DNA of 64,000 nt. Origin: an uncultured Porphyromonadaceae bacterium. Lineage in GTDB: Bacteria > Bacteroidota > Bacteroidia > Bacteroidales > Muribaculaceae. The notes below the pieces were generated by a model. It had not been told where the DNA came from. It saw nothing but the letters and a program-made list of their open reading frames with translations, and made no database searches. The position numbers and the translations under genes were made by a program. Positions 43,658 through 52,999 of the stretch are shown in pieces (positions within the stretch are counted from its first letter, which is position 1; each line of letters opens with the position of its first letter). The DNA lies in NCBI GenBank assembly GCA_900540625.1, contig UQGP01000001.1:192301-256300 (forward strand). Reading direction: 5' to 3'.

Positions 43658-45430
43658 TTATTTCCAGCCGGGGTTCTGACCCAAGTTCGGGTTCAGGTCA
43701 AGCTGTCCCGAAGGTATAGGATCAAGATAGAACTTCTTGTCGTAGATACGGTTGCGGCTTGCATACGGACGAACGTAGTCACCGTCCATGCTTGCGGGTT
43801 TAACCGTAGCGTTGCCTACGTAAGCACCACGAAGGATGTCGGGGTGTTTCTGAGAGTCAAGTTTGTCAAGCTGGTGCCAGCGGATAAGATCCCAGTAGCG
43901 GATGCCCTTGTCAAGCATAAGCTCGCAACGACGGCAGCGACGGATTTCGTAAATCAAGCTGGATACGCCCATATTGTTGTTGGGGTCGTTGATGGCGTTC
44001 AGGCCGGCAACAGTCTGTGTGGGCAGACCGGCGCGACGATAGAGCACGTTCAGGTAAGCATCAACATCACCATCGGTAAGCGTTCCGAGTTCAGCCTTAG
44101 CTTCTACATAGTTCAGAGCGATGTAGGAGGTCCAGAAGATAGGAGCGCAAGTGTAGTTCTGAGTGGTGTTTTGACGTTCGTTGACGGGAATAAGAACGTT
44201 GTCGTACTTGGCAACACCGAAGCCGGACGAAGAGTTCATACCGGAGGTGCCCATACGGCTCCAGTTCATACCGAAGTAGTATACATACGGGTCGGTGATG
44301 ACGGAGAGACGTTTGTCGCGTACATTGAGAAGTTTCTGGATGGAGTAAGCGGGTTGAGCTTCGCCACCGATTTCGAAGGTGGTATTCTCACCTACGAGGC
44401 TCTTATCAAGAGTGGTGGTAGCTTCGGGCTTGCCATCGAGGAACAAGAATGCCTTGAAAGCGTCGAGCGAAAGACCGGAAGTTGTGGTCGAAGAGCAGGT
44501 GTACGAAATAGTCGAGTGACGGCCGTTAACCTTGTCGTAACGACGACCGAAGATGATTTCGGGGTTAGCGGAGAAGTCGGCGAGTTTCTGAGTGGGATCT
44601 ACAGTGCTTGTTCCACCGCCCCATACCGAGTTGTATATGGACTGGTAGTCGTCAGCAAAACCATAGCGATCGAGCAGTTTCTTGGAAGCGTCAGCAGCTT
44701 CTTGCAGATACTTTTTGGCGCGAGCGTCATCGGGAGCGATGCCGTTTTCAGCAACAGTGCGATAGCGGCAGAAGGTACCTTCGTAGAGGCAAACTTCGCT
44801 CTTGATGGCCAGAGCCAGGTCTTTACTCCAGGAAAGTTTGGATTTCTGGGTAGAGATGGTGGCGATAGCGTAGTCGAGGTCGCGGAGGACGGAGTCCATC
44901 ACGATGTCGCGGTTGGTACACGGACCGTACAGGATGTCGTTGTCGGAGGGATCGACAACTTCGCTTTCCCAAACAACGTCACCGAAGCGGCGAACGAGTT
45001 CGTAGTAAGCCTGAGCGCGGATCAGCTTGGCGATGCCTTCGTAGTTGGCATGAGTAGCCGAAGCCAATGCGGGTTTGGCGTTACGTACACCGGCGATGAT
45101 GTAGTTGGCACCGCGGATCTGCGAGTATGTCCAGTTACCATCTGTCGGGGGAATAGTGGGTTGATGCCAGTTGGCGAAGCTGCTGCCGACCTGGTCATCG
45201 CTCAGCGTCGAGAAGTAGAACGAGCCGAGGCTGTTGCCGGAGCCATAACCGCTGGAGATTTCATCGATATAGCGGTCGACTTGAAGCTGGCAGTTATTGG
45301 CGTTGGACCAATACTCCGGCTTTTCCAAAATACTTGTAGGCGGAAAACGGTTGTCGTTAAGGAAGTCATCGCAAGATACCATCGTGAGGCCCATTGCGAA
45401 CACAACCGCATAGCTTATTATCTTTTTCAT
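43658..45430 (-). CDS. SusD/RagB-family outer-membrane lipoprotein
   Basis: A 590-residue surface glycan-binding lipoprotein. Signal peptide with lipobox LTMVSCDDFL. The family pattern follows: IRGANYIIAGV, LIRAQAYYELVRRFGDVVW and, near the C-terminus, IYEIRRCRRCELMLDKGIRYWDLIRWHQLDKL, the usual SusD RxxE...RxxDLxRW block. It caps the TonB-dependent porin encoded 19 bp upstream and helps deliver oligosaccharides or peptides. Substrate cannot be told, as no degradative enzyme is adjacent. Confidence 0.95.
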   Translation of the reverse strand: MKKIISYAVVFAMGLTMVSCDDFLNDNRFPPTSILEKPEYWSNANNCQLQVDRYIDEISSGYGSGNSLGSFYFSTLSDDQVGSSFANWHQPTIPPTDGNWTYSQIRGANYIIAGVRNAKPALASATHANYEGIAKLIRAQAYYELVRRFGDVVWESEVVDPSDNDILYGPCTNRDIVMDSVLRDLDYAIATISTQKSKLSWSKDLALAIKSEVCLYEGTFCRYRTVAENGIAPDDARAKKYLQEAADASKKLLDRYGFADDYQSIYNSVWGGGTSTVDPTQKLADFSANPEIIFGRRYDKVNGRHSTISYTCSSTTTSGLSLDAFKAFLFLDGKPEATTTLDKSLVGENTTFEIGGEAQPAYSIQKLLNVRDKRLSVITDPYVYYFGMNWSRMGTSGMNSSSGFGVAKYDNVLIPVNERQNTTQNYTCAPIFWTSYIALNYVEAKAELGTLTDGDVDAYLNVLYRRAGLPTQTVAGLNAINDPNNNMGVSSLIYEIRRCRRCELMLDKGIRYWDLIRWHQLDKLDSQKHPDILRGAYVGNATVKPASMDGDYVRPYASRNRIYDKKFYLDPIPSGQLDLNPNLGQNPGWK

Positions 45431-45449
45431 TTTTATCTAGCGTTTAAGA

Positions 45450-48400
45450 TTAGAATGTTACCTGAACACCGAAGGAGAATGTACGCGAGATAGGAGTGGT
45501 ACGTCCATAGTAACCGTTGCCTGCAAATACTGAAGACTGGCTAAGAGTTGTACCGCTGGTACCTACGTTGATTTCAGGGTCAAGAGGATAATTCTTCATA
45601 CCGTTGTACAACAGGCAGAGGTTGTCGGCGGAGAAATAGATGCGTGCTTTCTGGATGAGCGCTTTGCGTGTGATTTCGGCAGGAAGAGTGTAACCGATGG
45701 TCAGGTTCTTCAGACGCAGATAAGCGGTATTCATCAGATAACGAGACTGGGGATAGAAGTTGTAGCGGCCGCTGTTGATGCCGGAGAGTTTACCGATACC
45801 GTCGCAACCGGGATACAGGCGGGGGAAGTCGTTGCTTTGATCAACAAGGATTTCGCCGGTGAGACGCTGGTTCTCCATATCGATAACCTGCTTGTTGTAG
45901 GACATCTGGTTGGTGTAGATAGCGTCCGTGCCGCGAGCGAAAGGCATTACGAATGCGGAGCAAGCCCACATGTCGCGTTTGCCGACACCCTGGAAGAACA
46001 TATCGATATCGAAGCCTTTCCATGCGCCACCGAGACGGAAGCCGTATTCGTAGCGAGGTTGGGTGTTACCGATAACTTTGAGGTCACCGTGGTTACGTAC
46101 TGTACCTACGGGAACGCTCTTGTGGTTGGCGTTGGCCAGAGCCTCTTCGTAACCGGCTTGTCCGGGGATGTAGGTCTTGCCGTCGAGTTCGATCATATCG
46201 GGGTTACCGAAGTTGATGACGCCGTCACCGTTGAGGTCTTTGAACTTGATATCGCCGACACCGTAGGTGAAGGATCCGGATTCGAGTGCGCTTTGGTCGT
46301 ACTTGTTGGTACCGTCAGCGTTCATATCGTCTTTGGTGAAGTAGCGGTCTGTTTCGAAACCGTAGATATCACCGTAGTATGTACCGGGGGTATAGTTGCC
46401 CTGAGCGGGAGTCCAGGAGTAGAGCTTACCGGTATCGTTACGCCATTTCTTAACTTTGGTCTTAGCGTCAGCCAAGGTGAAGGTAGCATATACTTGAGCT
46501 TCGCCGAAGGAGTGGTTCCAGCCCAGAGAAAGTTCCCAACCTTTGGTTGCGAGTGTACCGCTGTTCTGATAGGGCGAGGATGCGCCGAGCACGGAGGGAA
46601 GGTCGACACCGGGAGCAAGCATGTTGCGAGTCTCACGGTTGTACCAGTCAAACGAAGCTGTCAGGCTGTTGTTGAGGAAGCCCAAGTCGATACCAACGTC
46701 GGTGGTCACGACTTTTTCCCAAGTAAGGGTGCGGGATACCAGAGTAGGCATAGCTGCATACTGAGTGGTAGAGTTGCCTGCGGTCAGCCAAGAGCTGGAG
46801 TAAGGACCGGAAATAACGGAGAGGAAGCGGTTGCTACCTACAGCCTCGTTACCGATCGAACCGTAGGATGCGCGGATCTTACCGTTGTTCCACCATGCTT
46901 TCAGAGGCTGGAAGTATGCTTCTTCGGAGAAGCGATAGCCTGCGGAGAACGAGGGGAAGAATGCCCATTGGTCATCAGCGGGGAATTTGCTCGAACCGTC
47001 GTAACGACCGTTGAATTCCAAGAGGTAGATGCCCTTGTAGTCAAAGTTGATACGGCCGAAGAAGCCGGCGGTAGCGCGGTGTGAAATGCTGTTGCTAATC
47101 TCATAACCGGTCTTGTCGCTGCCACCGGTGGTGAGACCTAACCAAGGCTGGTTAACGTCGAGAAGTTGGTCACGTTTAGCATACAGATAGTTGTAATCTT
47201 CTTGTTCGGCGGTAGCACCTGCCATAACTTTCAGGTTGAACGCATCAGCGAAAGTATGAGAATATGTACCGTAAACATTCATCGACCACATGTCGTCTTT
47301 GGTGTTGGTCTGACGTGCATCCGACCAGCTTTCGGGAACGATGTAGCTCGGGCTCGAGATGTTACCCCAGCTGTTGTAACCGTAAACGGGCATGTAGGGA
47401 GTAGTGTTCAGAAGGTCAACTACGCTGTAAGTGAAGTCGCCGTGCAGAGTGAAGCCTTTGAAGAGATCTGCGTCGATGTAACCGGTGATGCGGGTCTGTG
47501 TAGCAGTATCCTTGATTTGGCCGGCTTGCTTGCGATAAGCGATATCGTTACGGAAGTCGATGATTTCGCCGTCGTCACCATACAGGTATCCGTAAGGTCC
47601 GAAGTACGAACCCCAACGCCACATGTACTGGTAGTCACCACGTACGTTGTAAGTGCCCTTGTAGTCCTTTTCGGAGAAGCTGAAGCGAGCACCTGCGCGC
47701 AACCACGAGAAAATTTCGGTGGAAATGTTGGCTGTGGCATTGTAGCGATACATCTTGGCGGGATTGAATTCCATCAGGTCAGACTTGTTGCTGTAACCGA
47801 AGGCGAGACGATAGTTGGTCTTGCCGGAGGTACCTTCGAGGCTGACGTTGTGGTAGTTGCTGGGAGCAGCGTTGTTGAACATGATGCCTGCGACGTCCCA
47901 GTCTGCATAATAAATAGCAGATCCGTCGGGATTCATCTTGTAGTCACCGATGCTGGAATCGGAGGTCCAGGGTACCATTTCGCGATAGCCGGCGCGTTTG
48001 CCACCGTGCTCTTTTTCCCATTGCTGAGCAAGAGGCATCATCACGAAGGGATCCATACCGAACAGACCAAGTTCGCCGTTGGATGCGAGGTTAGCCTCGG
48101 TCAGGGCGTAGATCTGATTGTATACCGAAGGATATTCGGGAAGAGTTGTTGCCTGGCTCCATGCAAAGTTGTTGGAGTACTTCACGGAAACGCGGTCCTT
48201 GGTAGCGGAGGTCTTGGTGGTGATGAGGATCACACCGAAGGCTGCACGTGTACCGTAGATGGAGGACGAAGCGGCATCCTTAAGTACGGAAATCTCGGCG
48301 ATATCGTCGGGGTTGAGGAAGGTGATGTCGTCAACCACAACACCGTCGACTACAAGCAGAGGTGAGGATGCTCCACCGTTGGAGAACGTACCGGTACCAC

Positions 48401-48932
48401 GAATTTTCATCGTAGGTGTGGAGTTGATGCCACCGTCATTGTTCGTAATGGTCAGGCCGGGGACTGCACCTTGGAGTGCTTTGGAAACGTCCGTGGTCGA
48501 ACGGCTGTCCATTACCTTGGCAACGTCAACGGTAGCAACTGCACCGGTGAGGTTGGCCTTTTTCTGTGTGCCGTAACCTACGACAACGAGCTGGTCGAGA
48601 AGCTCGGTGGTAGGCTCGAGATAAACGCTCATGTCATGCTTGGCTGCTACGTTTACGGTCTTGTAACCAACCGTGCTAACAGTCAGCATCGTCCCGGGTT
48701 TCACCTTGATAGTGAAGTGACCAAAGGCATCGGTAGAAACGCCTTGCGTCGAACCCTTAGGCGTAACACTTGCACCAATGACCGGGTCATTGTTTTCATC
48801 ATAGACTGTACCGCTGAGGGTGACAGCCGCCTGACTTTGCGATTGAGGCTCGGGATTTGCCAATGCGAAAACCTGTCCGCTGAAAGGCAAGCCACAAGTC
48901 AACAACAGAGTCACAAAAAGATGTTTTCTCAT
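45450..48932 (-). CDS. SusC/RagA-family TonB-dependent outer-membrane transporter
   Basis: About 1160 residues. ATG 48932 gives a proper signal peptide (MRKHLFVTLLLTCGLPFSGQVFA). Next is a carboxypeptidase-regulatory-like domain (VTLSGTVYDENNDPVIGASV... GYKTVNV), then the SusC block VVVGYGTQKKANLTGAV, a plug domain with IRGTGTF and LLVVDGVVVDDITFLNPDDIAEISVLKDAASSSIYG, and a 22-strand barrel ending in SFGVQVTF. It imports a polymer fragment captured by the partner SusD. There is no sigma/anti-sigma gene, hybrid two-component regulator or glycoside hydrolase nearby, so its control and substrate are not evident. It has its own promoter. Confidence 0.95.
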   Translation of the reverse strand: MRKHLFVTLLLTCGLPFSGQVFALANPEPQSQSQAAVTLSGTVYDENNDPVIGASVTPKGSTQGVSTDAFGHFTIKVKPGTMLTVSTVGYKTVNVAAKHDMSVYLEPTTELLDQLVVVGYGTQKKANLTGAVATVDVAKVMDSRSTTDVSKALQGAVPGLTITNNDGGINSTPTMKIRGTGTFSNGGASSPLLVVDGVVVDDITFLNPDDIAEISVLKDAASSSIYGTRAAFGVILITTKTSATKDRVSVKYSNNFAWSQATTLPEYPSVYNQIYALTEANLASNGELGLFGMDPFVMMPLAQQWEKEHGGKRAGYREMVPWTSDSSIGDYKMNPDGSAIYYADWDVAGIMFNNAAPSNYHNVSLEGTSGKTNYRLAFGYSNKSDLMEFNPAKMYRYNATANISTEIFSWLRAGARFSFSEKDYKGTYNVRGDYQYMWRWGSYFGPYGYLYGDDGEIIDFRNDIAYRKQAGQIKDTATQTRITGYIDADLFKGFTLHGDFTYSVVDLLNTTPYMPVYGYNSWGNISSPSYIVPESWSDARQTNTKDDMWSMNVYGTYSHTFADAFNLKVMAGATAEQEDYNYLYAKRDQLLDVNQPWLGLTTGGSDKTGYEISNSISHRATAGFFGRINFDYKGIYLLEFNGRYDGSSKFPADDQWAFFPSFSAGYRFSEEAYFQPLKAWWNNGKIRASYGSIGNEAVGSNRFLSVISGPYSSSWLTAGNSTTQYAAMPTLVSRTLTWEKVVTTDVGIDLGFLNNSLTASFDWYNRETRNMLAPGVDLPSVLGASSPYQNSGTLATKGWELSLGWNHSFGEAQVYATFTLADAKTKVKKWRNDTGKLYSWTPAQGNYTPGTYYGDIYGFETDRYFTKDDMNADGTNKYDQSALESGSFTYGVGDIKFKDLNGDGVINFGNPDMIELDGKTYIPGQAGYEEALANANHKSVPVGTVRNHGDLKVIGNTQPRYEYGFRLGGAWKGFDIDMFFQGVGKRDMWACSAFVMPFARGTDAIYTNQMSYNKQVIDMENQRLTGEILVDQSNDFPRLYPGCDGIGKLSGINSGRYNFYPQSRYLMNTAYLRLKNLTIGYTLPAEITRKALIQKARIYFSADNLCLLYNGMKNYPLDPEINVGTSGTTLSQSSVFAGNGYYGRTTPISRTFSFGVQVTF

Positions 48933-49228
48933 AAGGTTGTAGTGTTGATTGTTACTTTGATGTCCGCCACCACGCCTTTTTAGGGGCCCGGCAACCGACA
49001 TCGGGGTTAGGGTAAATAGATTATTTTTGGTGTTTGTTGTTTCTTATTTTAGGTAATTGTTTCGCTGTCTGTTTTTTAGACTAATTAATACTTTTTTTGG
49101 TGTTGGACTTAGTGTTTTAACGATTATTTCATCCGCTAAGTTAATCAGATTTTTTAGATTATCAGAAAATATTTGCATAATTTAACACGAAAAATATATT
49201 CCGTCCTGTTCACTCGCGGTTACACGGA

Positions 49229-49260
49229 CAAATTTAGTATCTTTTAGCCATACGCGCAAA
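49229..49260 (-). promoter_or_regulatory. Promoter for the SusCD operon
   Basis: On the minus strand, TTTG (49260-49257), a 20-bp spacer and TAAATTTG (49236-49229): a full consensus match, giving a leader of about 290 nt before SusC. Confidence 0.7.
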
Positions 49261-49270
49261 AAATAATGAC

Positions 49271-49279
49271 TAACTTTGC
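49271..49279 (+). promoter_or_regulatory. -7 element for the small beta-barrel gene
   Basis: TAACTTTGC is a perfect -7 element. The expected -33 position (about 49243-49250, reading TTTTAGCC) falls inside the SusCD promoter spacer. Confidence 0.55.
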
Positions 49280-49392
49280 ATAGTATCCGTCGGCGGTTTC
49301 ACCCCACGGCACGATACACATTATTTAATATATATACATTATACATATATAATATAGGCGTATCAAGCGCCTCAAAACTCATAATCAAGGTC

Positions 49393-49932
49393 ATGAAATT
49401 GTCCGTCAAATACTTGCGTGTGATATGCGCGCTGCTTGCAGCCCTGCCGCTGCTGATGTCTTTCGCTCCGACGGCCACGGCTCAGTGTGTGCGCGGCCAA
49501 AAGTCTTTCGGCGTAGACGCGGGTTATGTCTCGCGCAACAAGTCCGTAGTGGCGGGCTTGCAGTTCCAGTACGGGTTCAGCAGCCACTTCCGCGTTGCAC
49601 CGGGGGCACGCTGCATATTCCGCAATAATGACCGCGATGCCATACAATTGGATCTGGACACGCATTACCCGTTCAATTTCACGGGCGACCGCGCGGCGCT
49701 GTACCCCATCGTCGGCCTTAATTACTCGTGGTGGAACAGCCACAGCCATCCGCAGGACAGTCCCGAGGACGAAGATGTGTCCACACGCAAGCGCAATTTC
49801 GGACTCAATGCCGGCGCCGGATTCGAGTTTACGGCGTCACCGACACTGAAGATTCATATCGAGGCTCGATACTCGATGGTCAAAAGCAATTCGTCGGCCC
49901 AATTGACCGCCGGCATTGCATACATCTTTTAA
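49393..49932 (+). CDS. Small outer-membrane beta-barrel protein
   Basis: A 179-residue protein with a signal peptide (ending near FAPTATAQC). The mature part is a run of alternating strands: KSFGVDAGYVSRNKSVVAGLQFQYGFSSHFRVAPGARC, ...YPIVGLNYSWW, ...NFGLNAGAGFEF, ending in the barrel-like QLTAGIAYIF with C-terminal Phe. This fits the OmpW/opacity-like eight-strand class. Substrate or role unknown. ATG 49393 gives the signal peptide; the longer frame from 49276 has none. Transcribed away from SusC. Confidence 0.8.
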   Translation: MKLSVKYLRVICALLAALPLLMSFAPTATAQCVRGQKSFGVDAGYVSRNKSVVAGLQFQYGFSSHFRVAPGARCIFRNNDRDAIQLDLDTHYPFNFTGDRAALYPIVGLNYSWWNSHSHPQDSPEDEDVSTRKRNFGLNAGAGFEFTASPTLKIHIEARYSMVKSNSSAQLTAGIAYIF

Positions 49933-49971
49933 CGCCGCACACCCAAGCGCACGAACAATATATTTTAGCGC

Positions 49972-50988
49972 ATGAACAACATTATTTTAGGAATCGAATC
50001 ATCATGCGACGACACCAGCGCCGCCATCATCGGCGATGGCCTGCTGCTGAGCAACGTCATCGCCTCGCAGAGCGTCCATGAGGAATACGGCGGCGTGGTG
50101 CCCGAACTGGCATCGCGTGCGCATCAGCAAAACATCGTCCCCGTAGTGGACACGGCCATCAAGCGCGCCGGCATATCCAAGACGGACATCTCGGCCATAG
50201 CCTTCACTCGCGGCCCGGGGCTGCTGGGCTCGCTGCTGGTGGGCACTTCTTTTGCCAAGGGATTGTCCCTGGGGCTGCGACGCCCGATAGTGGACGTCAA
50301 TCACCTGCACGCGCACGTGCTGTCGCACTTTATACGTCGCAAAAGCGAGGACGAAGTACCGGAGTATCCGTTTTTGTGCCTGCTCATCTCGGGCGGCAAT
50401 TCGCAGCTGATACTTGTCAAGAATTATAACGATATGGAAATCCTGGGCAAGACCATCGACGACGCCGCCGGCGAGGCTTTTGACAAGTGCGCCAAGGTCA
50501 TGGGGTTGCCCTACCCCGGCGGTCCGCATATCGATGCTCTGGCCGCGCAGGGCGACGCCAAGCGCTTCCATTTCTCGAAACCGCATATCGCCGGACTGGA
50601 CTATAGCTTCAGCGGCCTGAAGACCTCGTTTTTGTACACCCTGCGCGACGGCGTACATGCCGACCCGGATTTCATCGAGAAAAACCGCGCAGACTTGGCT
50701 GCCTCGCTGCAAGCCACGATTATAGACATCCTTCTGGACAAACTGGACAAGGCCGTGCGCCAAACTCGCGTGCGCACCGTGGCCATAGGCGGAGGTGTAT
50801 CAGCCAATTCGGGCGTACGCGCCGCCGTGGCCGAGTACTGCGCGCACCATGGCCTGAAGGCTTTCATTCCCGAACGCGCTTTCACCACCGACAACGCGGC
50901 CATGGTGGCCATCGCCGGATATTTCAAGTTCCTTGATCGGGAGTTCTGCGAGTATGACAAAGTTCCCTTTGCCCGAGTTTCGGTCTGA
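49972..50988 (+). CDS. tsaD: tRNA N6-adenosine threonylcarbamoyltransferase
   Basis: A 338-residue Kae1/TsaD/Qri7-family enzyme that completes t6A at position 37 of ANN-decoding tRNAs. The opening ILGIESSCDDTSAAI and the metal motif VNHLHAHVLSHF are diagnostic; LISGGNSQLIL, GKTIDDAAGEAFDK and PGGPHID also fit. It follows the barrel gene by 39 bp. Partners TsaB/C/E are not in the window. A degenerate repeat begins right at its stop codon. Confidence 0.97.
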   Translation: MNNIILGIESSCDDTSAAIIGDGLLLSNVIASQSVHEEYGGVVPELASRAHQQNIVPVVDTAIKRAGISKTDISAIAFTRGPGLLGSLLVGTSFAKGLSLGLRRPIVDVNHLHAHVLSHFIRRKSEDEVPEYPFLCLLISGGNSQLILVKNYNDMEILGKTIDDAAGEAFDKCAKVMGLPYPGGPHIDALAAQGDAKRFHFSKPHIAGLDYSFSGLKTSFLYTLRDGVHADPDFIEKNRADLAASLQATIIDILLDKLDKAVRQTRVRTVAIGGGVSANSGVRAAVAEYCAHHGLKAFIPERAFTTDNAAMVAIAGYFKFLDREFCEYDKVPFARVSV

Positions 50989-51053
50989 ATAATGTCGAAT
51001 GCCTGAATAATGTGGAATGTCGAATGTGGAATGTGGAATAACTTTTGCCGGGA

Positions 51054-51139
51054 CTTTAGGGACCTTGGGGACTTTAAGGACTTTAAGGACCTTAGGGACT
51101 TTAAGGACCTTAGGGGCTTTAGAGACACTGAGACCTTAA
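51054..51139. repeat. 9-bp period tandem repeat between tsaD and cinA
   Basis: About nine degenerate units of GGACTTTAA/GGACCTTAG run in series (GGGACTTTAGGGACCTTGGG and onwards). A preceding stretch (50986-51040) is made of GAATGTGGAAT-like words. The period of 9 keeps any reading frame. The units are adjacent without spacers, so this is not a CRISPR array. Confidence 0.8.
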
Positions 51140-51161
51140 AATATTATCAAAAGGATTTTCA

Positions 51162-52409
51162 ATGAAAGCTTACGTCATAGTTATCGGCGACGAAATCCTG
51201 CTGGGACGCGTCACCGACACCAATTCGGGCGACATTGCCCGCAGCCTCGACCCGCTGGGCATCCCCGTGGTGGGAGTTGACGTCGTGGGTGACGTCGCCG
51301 CCGACATTACAGCCGCGGTACATCGCGCCATGGACGCCGCCGACATCGTAATCACCACCGGCGGCCTGGGTCCGACTAAGGACGATATCACTAAGGCCGC
51401 TCTGATGAGCATCTTCGGCGGCAAACTGAGACACGACCCGGAAGTCACGGCTAATATCCATCGCATATTTGCCGCCAAAGGTCGCAAAATCAATGCGTTG
51501 ACCGAAAATCAAGCCCTCGTACCCGATACATGCACCGTCATACAGAATATATATGGAACGGCGCCCGTAATGATGTGGGAACGAGACGGTCACGTCCTGG
51601 TGGCAATGCCGGGCGTACCCTCGGAGACTCGCGGAATGTTGAGCCATGCAGTGATACCGATGATCGGCGAACGTTTTCACGGCGATAAGACGCTGACGCA
51701 CAACACGCTCGTCATCACCGGGATTACGGAAAGTGCACTTGCCGAACGGCTTGACGCTTGGGAGAAAGCTCTGCCCGCAGGCTTCCATCTGGCTTATTTG
51801 CCGGACGTCCCCGTAATACGGCTGCGCCTGGACGGCGTCGGCAGCGATGCCGAGGCTACATACGAAAAAACAGCAACACTTATCGCCGAGCTCAAGGAGG
51901 AACTCGGCTCGCTCGTCGTCGGCGAGGGCGCAATGTCCATCGCCGAGATGCTCATAGACAAAGTACGCAGTTGCGGATACTCTCTCGGGACGGCCGAAAG
52001 CTGCACCGGCGGACGTATCGCATCGGCCATCACTGCCGTGGCCGGGTGCTCGGACATCTTCGCAGGCGGCATAGTGGCCTACGCCAACGAGGTAAAGCAC
52101 AACGTATTGGGCGTATCACAACAAGTCCTTGACAGCGAAGGCGCCGTCAGCCGCCCTGTGGTCGAAGCTATGGCCGAGGGCGCTGCACAATGCCTCGGAT
52201 GCTCGTGCGCAGTGGCTACTTCGGGCATCGCCGGTCCGGGCGGCGTCACGCCGGACAAGCCCGTGGGCACGGTATGGATTGCAGCACGTACCCCGTCGGC
52301 ACACACCTCCGCCCTGCACCATTTCTCGGGCGACCGCGCCACCGTGGCCGCAAGCGCCACCAACGCCGCGATGCTGATGCTGCTCCGGTTGCTCAACGCC
52401 GAGCGCTAA
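51162..52409 (+). CDS. cinA: CinA-family protein (competence/damage-inducible; nicotinamide-nucleotide amidase)
   Basis: A 415-residue two-domain protein. The N-terminal MoCF-like domain opens with AYVIVIGDEILLGRVTDTNSGDIA and has TTGGLGPTKDD. The C-terminal CinA amidohydrolase domain (about 260-415) has SLGTAESCTGGRIASAIT with the catalytic Ser and ATSGIAGPGG. The family salvages NMN, and full-length forms also hydrolyse ADP-ribose. An AAAGGA-like ribosome site precedes the start. It follows tsaD across the tandem repeat. Confidence 0.95.
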   Translation: MKAYVIVIGDEILLGRVTDTNSGDIARSLDPLGIPVVGVDVVGDVAADITAAVHRAMDAADIVITTGGLGPTKDDITKAALMSIFGGKLRHDPEVTANIHRIFAAKGRKINALTENQALVPDTCTVIQNIYGTAPVMMWERDGHVLVAMPGVPSETRGMLSHAVIPMIGERFHGDKTLTHNTLVITGITESALAERLDAWEKALPAGFHLAYLPDVPVIRLRLDGVGSDAEATYEKTATLIAELKEELGSLVVGEGAMSIAEMLIDKVRSCGYSLGTAESCTGGRIASAITAVAGCSDIFAGGIVAYANEVKHNVLGVSQQVLDSEGAVSRPVVEAMAEGAAQCLGCSCAVATSGIAGPGGVTPDKPVGTVWIAARTPSAHTSALHHFSGDRATVAASATNAAMLMLLRLLNAER

Positions 52410-52458
52410 ACACCTGCAGCAAAAGTATTTCCATCGAAGAAAGGGAAATTTAAGACAA

Positions 52459-52480
52459 AGCGCCGGTCATCATCGGCGCT
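52459..52480 (-). terminator. Terminator of the HsdR_N-like gene
   Basis: AGCGCCG/CGGCGCT arms around an 8-nt loop; on the minus strand a T-rich tract (TTGTCTTAAATTT) follows. It lies between the convergent cinA and HsdR_N-like genes. Confidence 0.7.
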
Positions 52481-52498
52481 AACAACTTGTGGCGCAAT

Positions 52499-52999
52499 CT
52501 ATTCAGCGCCCACAATCCGATCGTATTGCGGCAGGTCGGCCAAGAAATGATATTCGCCGCTGTCGGGATTGACTTTTACGCAGTAATGCCGTAACCCGTT
52601 GGATACGAATAGATAAGGGGTCTTCAGAACAAGATTGTAGCGTACGATTTGGTCAAACGTGTTTTGGCTGACCGTCACCGCAGGCGCTTTGTACTCCACG
52701 ATAGCCACCGGGCGTGCGTAATCGTCATAAATCACTGTGTCACAGCGACGCACCGTCCGATTGAAGCGCAGGCCCACCTCATTGGCCATGCGTATATCCG
52801 GGTAGCCGAGCCGGGAGATAAGATAATGCGTAAAGTGCTGACGCACCCACTCTTCGGGCGTCAGCATCACCCAAATGCGGCGTAAATCGTCGTACACCTC
52901 GATGGCCCCGTCCCCGCTGCGGCGGCGCAAGGCTATATCGTAAGTCGGCAGGTTTAGCGGCGGAAATTCGCGCAAGTCAAATATGGGTCGTGGTGACAT
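52499..52999 (-). CDS. HsdR N-terminal domain-like protein (HSDR_N_2)
   Basis: A 166-residue protein with a PD-(D/E)XK-like fold: VRRCDTVIYDDYARPVAIVEYKAP supplies the D...ExK core, then YLFVSNGLRHYCVKV as in the N-terminal domain of type I restriction subunit R. No helicase or specificity gene is nearby, so this is a stand-alone form found in many Bacteroidetes beside holA rather than a restriction enzyme; its role is unknown. ATG 52999 (MSPRPIFDLREFPPLNLP) is chosen because upstream codons would lie within the divergent holA region. Confidence 0.82.
   Translation of the reverse strand: MSPRPIFDLREFPPLNLPTYDIALRRRSGDGAIEVYDDLRRIWVMLTPEEWVRQHFTHYLISRLGYPDIRMANEVGLRFNRTVRRCDTVIYDDYARPVAIVEYKAPAVTVSQNTFDQIVRYNLVLKTPYLFVSNGLRHYCVKVNPDSGEYHFLADLPQYDRIVGAE

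Larger units (their letters stand above)
48933..49392. other. Divergent control region between SusC and the beta-barrel gene
   Basis: No gene seen. The SusC side is a long T-rich leader of about 290 nt. Two overlapping promoters lie at 49229-49279. No riboswitch or sRNA was recognised. Confidence 0.5.

Noticed and set aside
43631..45493. A 620-codon open frame antisense to SusD
   Set aside because: It mirrors the SusD codons and shows no signal peptide or motif; SusD is unambiguous.
51054..51139. CRISPR-like array
   Set aside because: The repeat period is 9 bp with no spacers, and no cas genes are present.
51162..52409. cinA plus the ComEC-like gene as a competence island
   Set aside because: They are over 20 kb apart and no other competence genes are present; cinA is also widespread for NMN salvage.
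52499..52999. Type I restriction system
   Set aside because: Only the N-terminal domain of an R subunit is present; no helicase, methylase or specificity gene is adjacent.
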